A DNA stretch of 64,000 nt from Protula sp. h YS-2021 (Eukaryota > Annelida > Polychaeta > Sabellida > Serpulidae). The notes beneath the pieces are model-generated. The model saw only the letters and a program-made list of their open reading frames with translations. It made no database searches and was not told where the DNA came from. Position numbers and translations under genes: made by a program. Below, one piece after another: positions 49,301 to 61,300 of this stretch (the stretch's first letter is position 1; every line of letters starts with the position of its first letter). The stretch spans positions 71,551,091 to 71,615,090 of the forward strand of contig OX457026.1 in NCBI GenBank assembly GCA_949752745.1, written 5' to 3'.

Positions 49301-52300
49301 TTCGTACCAACGCCCCGATCTGTTTTCGTTTAATCCCACTGCCATTATGTATTTAAACTGAGCCACCTTTGCGATGACAAGTGGTACGATTTTACGGGAA
49401 TCTGCTGTATCATTGCAGTTCGCGAAACAAGTGTCCTGAAAAGAACAAAAAACAAAATAGAAACGAGACCTCGGTGACGCAGTAGGCCTGGATCATTCCA
49501 GTGTGTAAAGAAACGATGGCCACATGCCAGACAGGTCAGAGGGGATCCATGACACATGTATTGAGACATATGTAATCAGGAGATTGAACTGAAATGGCAC
49601 TGAGGAGTCCTGATCAGTGTAATCAATCGAGTCACTGCCGATTCTGTTTGGCTGTTTCCTTTGGGCATATGATTTGTGATAATGGGATAGAGACAGACGA
49701 AGAAACTAAATCTGATATACGCCCACACGTACAAGCTTACGCAACATGATATCATGATGTGTTTACTTTCAATTTAAAGTTATCCCCGGATCTGGTGTCT
49801 CGTACGGCCAAGCGAGATCGCAAATGCACATGGATTTCAGTTCAAAAAATTGTTCCCAATTGAAGTGTTGGGTAACCGGTATTGTTGGGTGTCGTATACT
49901 CAGATTATTGCTCATAGGTTCGATGCCACTGAAGCACTTTTAGGCTTTTGGCTAAATAATCGTTTCCTGGAGCTGTTTGTTTGAGTTTTCATTGTGCCTA
50001 TTCAGAGTACTCAGAGCTCCACTAATTGAGCGATAAATGAGTGAATTGGGAGAGTTCACCGGAGGGTTAAATGAAGGTAAACTGCACCGAATTTCTATTG
50101 TAAGAAGCCACAGTGGCCAGCGCTAAGGGCTGTGTCAACATCACCATGCCCATGTGGACCAACGGACAGCTTTCGTTTCAATGTATTAAGCACACACGAC
50201 CAATGTCCTGCGAATAACATCCCCACCCCCCTCGCATTCGTGCCAAATCCGTTATGTTCAATGGGGACTTGAATAAACCAAAAAGTTTAAATACACGACC
50301 TGTAAGCAATAGATCCACATTAACGAGTTGTGGCGGCAGACACCAACAAAAGTGGCTAAGTTTTAGAAAGTGTGTAAGTTTTCAAAATAATGACAGTACG
50401 CAAGATTTATCGAAAGGTTCGCAGAACCGTCAATTTGAGGATATTTAAAGGATACGAAAGGGTAGGTATTGCTGTTCGTGACGCTGTGTTAGTGTGGATA
50501 AACGAAACATGTGATTCGAAACATGTGATTCGAAACGAAAGAAAGTGTCGGTGTGTCAACATGCTTTAAAAAAAAAAAAACTTACAAAAATAGGTTTAAA
50601 AATCAATCATGTCGATTTGTAATGGTATATTTAATTTTGGCAGATGATAGTGACGAGTACAGGAAAAGATAGCAATGGCCTGACGACACCCCCGGCGGCG
50701 CCCTCCACAGCCAACCCGTCACCCGGCGTGCCCAGGAGCTCCAGCAAGTACATAATACAAGAGGAAGCCATCAGTATCCTCAAGACGCTGGGCACGGGCG
50801 AGTTCGGTACCGTCCAGCAGGGTGTTTGGACGACGGAGAGCGGTGAGAGGGTGCAGGTGGGTTAGTCCATGGTTCTGGGCGTTACGTATACATGTAAATA
50901 ATTGGTCTTTAAATATTAGACTGAACTCCAATTTGGGTTGTTAGTTTACGCTGTGGCAAACCGCAGAGGGAATTTTAATTAAAGAGTGATGTTGCTTGAA
51001 GTATTGTATGTAACCCCTCAGTTCATTTGGTGCGATTCTATCTCGCGGAATTTCAAAGTGTAAGGTAAAAATATAATAACTATTTTAACATTATAGAGAC
51101 TAATATACTACACATTGAAAAGGGGCTTTAAATTACATTTAATATATAGACATGAGAAAAAAACGATCAAAACAAGCTCTGTTATTTTCTTAATGAAGGC
51201 CCAAGATATTCAGCTTCAAATCGCTCTGAAAATTTTAAAAGAGAGAGTGAAAAAACGTAAGGTTATCAGTCATGGTTGTTATGGATGGTAGGTGGCCATT
51301 AAGTGTGTGACAGAAGAGAGGATGCAGAGCGGGCGGTCGGACTTCATCAAGGAGGCGACGGTGATGCATTCCATCGACCACGATCACATCGTGCGCCTCT
51401 ACGGGGTCGTCCTAGGCCAGCAGAGCCTCATGCTGGTACGTGTGTGGTCCTGGGGCCCTCCACCCCCCCCCCGACCCCCACCCCGCCCTACCCCCACCAC
51501 GTATTCGATATGGCTGCATGAAAAGTAGCGCTGGCAGGGCTCGAACCGGTTGAAAAAAACTTCTTCCGCCCCTCTAGTGTCACGCGTGAAGCTTCCCTGC
51601 TTCAGAAAGAAAGCAATACGTTAGTGCAAAAAAGGGGGAAGACTATCTAATGCCAAAATATTGTTGTTTGAATTTAAAACGAAAAGCAGGCAAACAGCAA
51701 AACATTGCATAAGATTGTTTGTTGTTGAAAAAAGTAGATTTGTGCCAGTTATAATAACTTCTTTTGACATCGGTGTGTGTATTTAACGCAAATGGAAAAT
51801 GCGGTTACGTATGTGTTCACCAGGTGACGGAGTTAGCCCCGCTGCGCTCCCTCTTAGAGTGTATTAAAGACCCGATGATGAGAAACAGTTTCCCGGTGTA
51901 CAGACTGTGTGATTTCGCTATTCAAATATGCGATGGAATGGCGTATTTAGAAAACAAGCGTCTCATTCACCGAGATTTAGCTGCGAGAAATATTCTCGTC
52001 TATGCAAAAGATAAGGTAAGAAACAGTTCAAATTTGCGGAGTGTATAATCAAAGCAAAGTAATGATAATTTCAATGAATCCTTAAAGAAACTTCTTCGTG
52101 GTGGAAGCTTAAACAAAACCTGAGAAGGAATGAAAACATTACGCATTTAGCACGATGGTGATTGAAAAATGAAAAAAAAATAGTGTAAAACGAAAATTAT
52201 ATGGTGGAGAATATTGTCAACAGCATGGGAATGGCGAAATTTAATTCTAAAATTAGTTCATTGACTTAAAAGGGAAATGTCTGTCAATTATGATGTCAGT

Positions 52301-55300
52301 TAGTATCAGCTCTAGTTTTCTTTTGATGCAGTGTTTTTAGGAACAGTTTCAAATAAAAAAAAACACTGAAGTCCAAAATTCAGTTCACGCCGAATTATTT
52401 GAAAATCACATGGTGTTTATTCGGTATGGTTCTTCTGCAGGTGAAAATCAGCGATTTCGGGTTGTCGCGCGCTCTGGGGGTTGGCAAAGACTATTATCAA
52501 ACCAACTTCAACGTTAATCTCAAGCTTCCCATAGCGTGGTAAGTGCTGTTGGGGAAGGCTGGGGTAATTATATTGTCAAGAGATGCACGAGAAGTGTGGA
52601 AGGAGGGGGGGAACGGTGGGGTTGTGGTGTAGGGAGGGGCTTTCTTAAATTGTCATTGGTTGCTAGGTAGCACGCATTGCCATGGCATTTAAAAACCTTG
52701 TGGAATAATTCAGTTTTAAAGATGTAAAAAAAGAAAAGAAAAGAAAAAAATAATTAAGCGTGCGACATGTTTATAATATGGCCAAAGCAACCAAAAGTTA
52801 TGTCTAAAGCTTTTATTAAAATCAAATGCATTTCGTGTTGTTTGTTTTGGTCTAGACATTTCTTAATTACAACTCTCTTTGTACATGCGCGGCGCTTAAG
52901 TTCTGTAAGAAAACTGTGTAAAAATAAAAAAAAAAGAAAAGAAAAGAAACAAAACGGGGAAAAGGCGGGAATTGCTTGGTTACAGGTGCGCGCCAGAGTC
53001 CATCAGTTATTTGAAGTTCACTTCGGCGTCAGACGTGTGGGCCTACGCTGTGACTTTGTGGGAAATGTTTACGTATGGATTTCAGCCCTGGGCGGGATTT
53101 ACCGGACAGCAGGTATGACTCTGTGGTTTCTACATGTGTTGTGCATTTTGTTCAAGAGTTGGAAAGTCTCATGACGCCAACGTTTGTGTGATACTGTTAG
53201 ATATTTTTGCGTTTCAGTCTTTTCGTTGAATTATATGAATTTCGCATCGCTGGGACTTCTAGGCCGCTATAAACAATGAATATATTGGTGTTGTGGTGTC
53301 GTACATTGTTGTACCTTCTTTGATTCTATAGACATATATTATTTTTCATGATGCTCGATAAAAGAATAGAGTTTTCTTTGATTTTGTTTAAGTTCTATTT
53401 CAAATTTCAAAAAGACAATCAAGAAGACACGGTTTCAACGGCTGAGATATGTTCGGTTACAAATTCCATGTAAGGGAAATACAAAAATAACTAAATAACT
53501 GAATAAAATAATGGAGTGAAATTACTGCTTAGGGTGATAACTTTTCGTGCCGATTCCTTCTGAATGTTTAAGTTATGTGTATGTGTGTGCGCAATCTGTT
53601 TTACCGTCATTGTCGTAAACATGTCCTATTCCGTTGATTAGCTGGTGTGCGGCAATACCCTGCACTTACTTTGTGTAGCAGATGGGGGTCTAAATGTGTG
53701 ATGTTACCACAAGCCTAACTTCCCCCCCCCCTCTCCAATGCTGTATGTTTTTATGGGGGGGGGGGGAGGGTGTAGTTATGTCACTTGTTGCCAACTGGAG
53801 CTGTTCCTGATTGTCACTCATAACTCTAGCTTTTTTACCATACTCCTAACTATATGGTTTATGGGTGAATTAGAGTCCTGTATGGGTAAGGTTTTTAAGG
53901 TGAAAAGTAGAGGTCTGGTGGTGCAAGATTTAATGGAATTTGTCGCCGTTATTTGACGGAAATTTCACGGAAGTGACTGGCGCCTAAGAGGCCATGGTTG
54001 GCGTACGTTGCGTTTTGCACTTTGATCCATGCGTTGAGAGGTTTTGGCCTTACTCTGTCGCGTGTTCAGTGGGTACGGGCCCTAAAAAGGAGACGTCACT
54101 CTGGCATATGATACACCACACAAGTGGATCGGATTTGTTTTAAATCCAGGACAGTTTTGTTCTTATGGATTCTCATTTACAAAAGGCCCTGTCTAAGTGC
54201 TGTTTGACAAGTGAAAACGAGTGCCCAATCTGGTGCGTATCCACAGACTCCATGCACTAGACAAGTACAATTTGCGTAGTTCATATATACATATTCAAAC
54301 AAAGTTGGAAAATTGTCTGCTGATTATTCTTCATTTTATTGAGAAGCTTAGAAAATTGACGCCCACGCTTTCAAAAGCGTTATCGGATATACTCATTTCA
54401 TATTCTGTCTTCAGCTTCCCCCCCCCCTTCCATATAATTAACAGATCTAACATAACACCAGGTGATAGCTTATATACTCAAGATCTCAGTTTTCACAATT
54501 TTAATCTTTGCTCAAATACAAAGCCAGCCAAGAAACACACATGTTTTGCCATTGAGAAGTTGCCACGGTGTTTGTTCCGGGGTACAGTATGTCGTGTAAC
54601 CTGGATCCTGTCTCTCCGTAATAATAGACACAAAGGGGCTTCAAAGATGGATGGTTCGTGCCAGCACATCCGACAATGCCATTAATATAACACGTTTCCA
54701 CCCGATGTTTATTGTTTGTATAACAGATCCATTTTCTTCCTGTTCGCTCGTTTTTTTTTTATTTCAAACAAAGGCCAAGATAGTAAGGTCGATGTTTCAC
54801 GAAAATTTTAGCTCCCTTTTAACGATTGTATTTAGAAAACCACACAAAGCCATATTTGCAACACAAACTTTTGCTACATAATGGCCTTATTTTTCGGCAG
54901 CTCGTTCACACCAATGACTGGAGTTATGCAAATAAGGTATTTCACGCATGCGCAAACAGTTTCTTCTCCTTCACCGAGAAATATCCTTGTTATCTCTTTC
55001 CCCTTCTCTTTTGCATTATAATCATTGTGCATGAAGTTTAAATTAGAATAGATTTGCCGCCACAGACATATTATAGTTTTAATTTGTTATCTTTGCGGAT
55101 ATTGTGATCGTTACGTCAGACAGTGAACAGTGTTCAACGCAGTAGATCACGTGGTTATCACGTGATTTAGACTTCTTACTAAAAAAAAACTGTTTTAAGC
55201 CAAGGAAGTTGCGAAGCGGATAATGGACTCAGTGATTTGAAGATGGCATTTCTTTTGCATGTTTCTTTTTAATTAGATGCTATTCCTCAAACTTTGCATG

Positions 55301-58300
55301 TTTCTTGACCAACTTGTAGATATGGTTAAGTTTGCATGAAATGAAACGTGTGTGTGAACATGTCTTTTTTTGTGTCTGTATTTAAGTTTGATTCGTTACT
55401 AACTCGTGTTTCTCAAATTGGCTCCTATGTTGAGTTTTCGTAACCTTATCCTAACCGCATTTACAAAAGTGCACACCGGACTGTATTTTAATATTATTTT
55501 TTGTGCTGATTATAAAATACAGCAAAAAATGAGAATACTTACTTTATATTAGGGTGAAAAGTACCCATTTGAAATAGTGAACTGAGAAGCCCATGAAGCC
55601 TTCCTGCTTGATTTGCAGTAACAAAATAGGGAAAAACAGCTTGTAGGTGCACGAAAGTTATAGTGGCCGGCGGGAAAGGGGTGGGGGGCTGTTAAAACCT
55701 GAAGTGATTTTCTCATATCATCCCCCTCCCTAAGGAAGTAACGGTCCGGGACAGGAGGCCTGGTTTCTGAGCCTAAGGGGAGAAGGGGGTACACCGTCAC
55801 ATACTCTTACTTTTTATCGTGTCGATTTGTTCAAATAATATACAAGAGCATAGATAAGCCGTTATCATTTTAATCTAACACTGGAGGGTCATTTTAGATC
55901 TTTTCAAGTGCCGTCTGGAAGTAGGTTCTATGTATATAATGTGGGGTTATTGATTCCCATTTGGATGAACCTGGATTTTAGGTGTTCATATGTATAACAT
56001 TTGTTGGCAAGAACAAAGAAATTAACTTGTGACATGAATTTAAACACGCACATAGAGGTTATACTAAGAGAAGATTTGCCTTTTGTTTTGGAAAATGTGT
56101 AAATAAAGGAAACAAATTGGTTTTCTTTGGTACTTTTTCTTTCTTAGAGGAAGACGGGATATGTTTATGGATATATAAAAAAAGATAGGTGTTTGAAGAA
56201 GTATTTGTTTTACAAAAAATGAGCTGTGTGTGCCGTCATATTGTGTTTTGGTAGCATTTTTTTTCTGTCGTGAGAAAGTGTCTGTTTATCGGTGAAAAAA
56301 TGTTGAACAACAATAGCAAAAACTGGGGATGAGTCATGACAACTATCGTTCCGTTTCCGCCAATTGTGTGCTGATGGCACGTATATCATTGTTTGAAGAG
56401 TCAGTTGTTTTTGTTTTTGGATGAGCCAATGTTCATCATTTTGTTTTCAGATTTTAGAGGCAATAGACGAGCCGAATTGTCAACGCTTGGAGAAACCCGA
56501 CTGTTGTCCGAAAGACTTGTATGATATCATGACCAGCTGCTGGGCTCACGAACCCGAGGCCAGACCTAAATTTAGTGAACTCTTACTGCAGATTTCGACA
56601 GGCAAACCTAACAGAGTACAGGCTATCAAAGACTGCCCGTTCATGGCCGACGATAAGGATTATCTAAGCTATAAACCTGAGGATATTATCACTGTTTTGG
56701 ATGATAAGTGAGTGCTAGTTTTGGACCATAAACTGCTGTAGGAAGAACCAAACAAGCGGATATCACAATGTTAGCAAAAGAACCGTAAATCAGTGGCGTA
56801 AATGCCACTACCGTAATGTGGTTTGGTATAAGATAATGACATGCCTAGAAATTTAAGGGCAAATAGGGGTTTCTGCAGTATGCGAGACAGAAAGGGAAAT
56901 CGACATGAGCCAAGGGAGGGTGGGGGGGGGGGGAGATAAGGGTTGGCAAATGTTTTTCGTGTGGTGAGAGGGGCAAAAGGAGGTGCAGTTTTCGAACTAC
57001 TATATGCTTTCGGCACGAAAATGATGTAGTTTGAACCATTTCAGAATGTGTCAAAGGTTTCGCTTTCCGACCGAACGTTTTAATAATTAAATCACAGCCT
57101 TTTTGTCCCTCGGCGAATAAAAAGAAAGTAAAAACCTACGAATTCGGTTTCGCACGGCAAGTGAAAAACAGTTTCTGCGAATTAAAAGAAAAAAAGATAA
57201 ATCGGTGAAAAGAATATTATTGTAACGTGGTAATGTGACACAGGACATGGGTTACAGTTTGTTACATACGTGATGAGAAAATTGATAAACTGAATGTGAG
57301 AATTAAAACATTGTTACATGTCGGTGTTGAATGGCTTCTGTTTGTAGGCCGGAAAATGCACCGGAAGACGGTTTATGCAAGGGCGTGTTGGATTCTGGGA
57401 GAACCGGGTTCTTCCGGAAAGCTGACACCACCCCTTATATTGAAGTGAAAACCATATCAAGCCCTCTGTACAAACAGAAACAGCCCAAACTATCACGGAA
57501 AGGTGAGAGGGAAATCTTTTATTTTTAATTTGTTTGTTTATTTATTTTTGTGCTTGGGCAGGAACTGTGCGTCAAGTTTGATTGTGTAAAGAACAAACCT
57601 GTGATGACTTTCCCACGTTGTCTTCTTTGAAGGAGCAATCTGTATTCCCCCCCCCAAAAAAAAAACAGTTTTCAGCTTTCTTAAACGACCTGAAGAAACA
57701 AAAAACTGACAAATAAATCACCGGGTTTAGCCGCAAATGACATCAGGGGAAAAAATGAAAGAAAAACGAGAAATATAACAAGTTAGTTTTTATTTGCAGG
57801 TGACTTTTAGATACAGAAACAAAGAAATCGCGACTTAAAATTAAAAAAAACTCTTTTCGTTTGCACTGTAAATAAATTAAGGACATCCGTGTAACTACGA
57901 GGCGTTATTTTGTAAATAATTATTTTAGTGACAACCAGGATGTGACGTCAGTTCTCCGGGCGTCATATAGTTACACCTTTTTTCCACATATTGACGCATA
58001 CACACGTTTGCTATTTGTTTGCGACGAGTCAAAAAGGCGTTGAGAAAAGGTTAATAGGTAAATTATTAAGAACGATACATACGGCGAGTTTGGAAAAGAG
58101 GTTATCTCATATGCCTTAAAAAAAAAACAAACAAACAAACAAAAAAAATAAAAACTTGGCCATATGAAACTTCATTAAAAAAAAGATTTGTATAAGTTCG
58201 TTAGGAAGTGCCGCAATAAATTTATAACAAGTTACATGTTTGCAGAGTCGGCTAGAAGGTCGCAGAAATCCGGTGCGCGACGGTTAGACGCTAGTATGAT

Positions 58301-61300
58301 TTCGGGCCCCGCTAACGACCTACGTCATACAGGACATATTGGTTATGATGGGGCCGTATTCGGTGACGTGTCTTTCATTGGTGATAACTACACGAAATTA
58401 CCAATGAAAATAGTCACAAGTAAGGAGCCATTCATGTATTTTTTTTAAAAAAAAAAAGATATTTAAAAATTTAATTTTTTTTATTATCAAAAGAATGATT
58501 CAGTCACAATGTTTCACAGGATTTGGTAATATAATTGAGCTTCAAGCTCGACTTCTTGAGCGACCATATTTTCTGAGTGTGGAATCGGCCATGTACATTT
58601 TTCAAGCTGTTTCTCAGTGTTTGTCATGCTGATCTGTAAACTACAGTGCTCGGCAGCTGGGCTATTTTTTCCTGCCTTGCATTGTTTTAGCTAAGACGAA
58701 CGGCAGCTTGTCTGGGTCAGCCGTGTCGCTGCCGAAGTCAGAATCAGATGGGGATCAGCTGGCGAGCACGCCGGTGCCAGATCCGGGGCGGATGGCGCAG
58801 TCCTGTACGGTGTTCTCATCGCCCTCCGTGCCAGAGTGAGTCACAAAGCTCTGTACCCCCCCCCCCCACCGCAACCCATCCCGCGGCCAGACACCCACAC
58901 ACTTGGGGGTTTCTGCCAGCCGTGTACAGCAAACCGAATAAATAGAAAGGATGCGTGGAAAATGCTTTGTCTGGTTTTTATTTCTGGTCACTTCCGCTTG
59001 ACAGATTACAACAGATCATTTGCCTTACAGAACATTTTCTGAAGAAGGGACCAGATGGGAGGGGCGTTGGACGAAAGTAGAGGGGAGAGGTGGTATACAC
59101 ATCAGCAACGGTGACGTTCATGATGATAATGGCTTAAAATATTAAACCAGCATGCTGATATTTATTCATCCAAAAATTAGGAAGTGTGTAATTACGATAT
59201 ACCAGCAGTTCAAGTCACTCCAGCTGTAGCTCATAGTGTGTAGTAGTTAGGAAATGCCGTTTTTATCGTTTTGCGGTGTATAATCGAACATGGTGCCCAC
59301 CAATCAACTGACAATGCATGTTGTGAGGAGGGCTCGGTTGGGAGGGGTGGTGGGCGCGGGAGAGAGAAGATATCGAATGCACTATGCCACATAATTTACA
59401 TATATACAGATTTCATGTGCTTATTATTATTTCAAACCAGATTAAAAATACAATGTAAACATGATTAAAATGCAGTGTGTTCAGTGAAAACCCGTTCTGG
59501 TGAACGCTCAGTGCGTGACTTTGCGAAAGTCGAAATGTGTTATTCCAGGAGTACACAACAAAGTACTGGTAGCAGTACCCAAGGACCCACCGGTGACAAG
59601 TATGATGAGATAGATGATTTAGATAGCTTCAAGATGCCTGATATATCCATGAGTGTAAGTACACCAGCTGTCCGTCGTGCATAATTATTCACAGAAATTT
59701 GAGGATTTATTTGCTAATGCGAGATAAAGTATCCACGATAACGTTGTCTTTAACACGATTTGCTTTGAAATGTTCCTTGCCTGAAATATAATAATGCTGT
59801 CTTCTTTTTTTTTTCGAAAAGTTTTCATGGTAAAACACATGTCTGGTAAACCATATCTTTTAAAAAACTTTTAAATAATATTACTTACTGAGCAACAGAA
59901 TGAAAATGAAAATGTACCACGAAACAGGCACCATTTTAGTTGTCTTATTGCACCAGATGATGGGTTTCGGATTCCGTGTGTTGTAAGTGTCCCATTGCAC
60001 TGTATAATTGTAGGATACTTTTGATTTCGGCCTTGGCGGCTCTCTCATGGATGAGGTCATGAAGGCACTGACGGTGTCCGAGCCGCAGGAAGCGAGCGAC
60101 CGGGGCGTCCTGAGTGACGACAAGAGCCCTCTGCTCGAGCGCGAGGCCGACTTTCCTCACGGCACCGGCACCGGCACCGGCAGCGGCGGCAAGACGTCGT
60201 TCGATAACATGGCCATGAATGACAGCGACTCCCTGGGCAACGGCAGTGTGCCTAATGGCAGCCTGAGGGAGTCGGGATCCTCTCTCGATGTCATTGGCTC
60301 GCACACGTCATCAGTGGACACTCCAGAATCTGATACTCTCAAGAAGAAAAAGAAACCAAAGTTAAAAATTGTGAGTATTCCTTAATGTGAACAAACATGT
60401 AAGAAAAAGAAACTCATTTCTTTACTTTTCCGATTCTTTCTTTAGGCCTAGTAGAGCGGAAAGTTTTTTGTAGAAACAAGAAGAAAACTGTGGCTGTTCT
60501 CATAATTTCTAATTTTCCTTTCTGATTAATTGTTTCGTGTATTAAAGACGAAGAATCACATCTTGTGTTTCCTGCGCAAGTCTTCCAGTTTGTGTTATTC
60601 TGAGGCCGGCAGGGCTAAAAACAAGCATGCCTTTTTTAAAATAAACCCCCCACCTACACACGGGAGTGAAACCATCCTAACACTTAAAAGAAAAACAAAC
60701 AACAAGCATGGGTTGAGCACTTTGCTATTTTTCTTATTCTCATGCTAACGTTTACCCAGGATGACGAAGAGAGTGAAGATGAGGAGGGGGTAAGTATACG
60801 AGCAAGGCCTTTTGAAAAAAAACTCGTCACCTGCTTAGAAATCCAGCATAGCTTGAAAGCATCACCCGCATCTAACTGTTAATAGTCTGTTAGATCTATC
60901 CCTGTTGCATTTTGATGTCTCGATGTCCTGCCTGTCTGTAATGTATGCTGATTCCGTGGTAGCTATTATTATAAGGGCAGCTATGTTTTACTGCATTGGA
61001 ATAAGACAGTGAAATGTAGTTGAAAGTAAGCTTCAAGACAGCGACTATATCGCTTTTGTCGTCATTTTTGTTCTCGCCACATTCGTTCTATCGCCATTTT
61101 AGTTCTCATCCTTATTTTTGGTCTTGTCATTTTATTTCTTCATAAATACTTATCGATTTATTCATTTTCTTAATTCTTATTGTCATTTTGCGTCATTTTT
61201 GTTTCGTCATGATGGTTTGATTTCGTCATTCTTATCGCAGTTTTATATACTTCACTCGTTCTTTAGTTTCCAACATCAGTTTATTTTCTTGAGCACTTCT

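Noticed and set aside
51530..51560. tRNA B-box-like word GGTTCGAGCCC on the - strand
   Set aside because: No A box at proper distance and no cloverleaf stems could be paired, so neither a tRNA nor a clear SINE is supported.
54221..54685. 154-codon open frame in TNK2 intron 7
   Set aside because: AT-rich, no recognisable domain, no matching splice sites or phase with the flanking exons.
59945..60304. 119-codon frame antisense to TNK2 exon 13
   Set aside because: Mirror of a GC-rich coding exon; the + strand frame has splice signals and family similarity.
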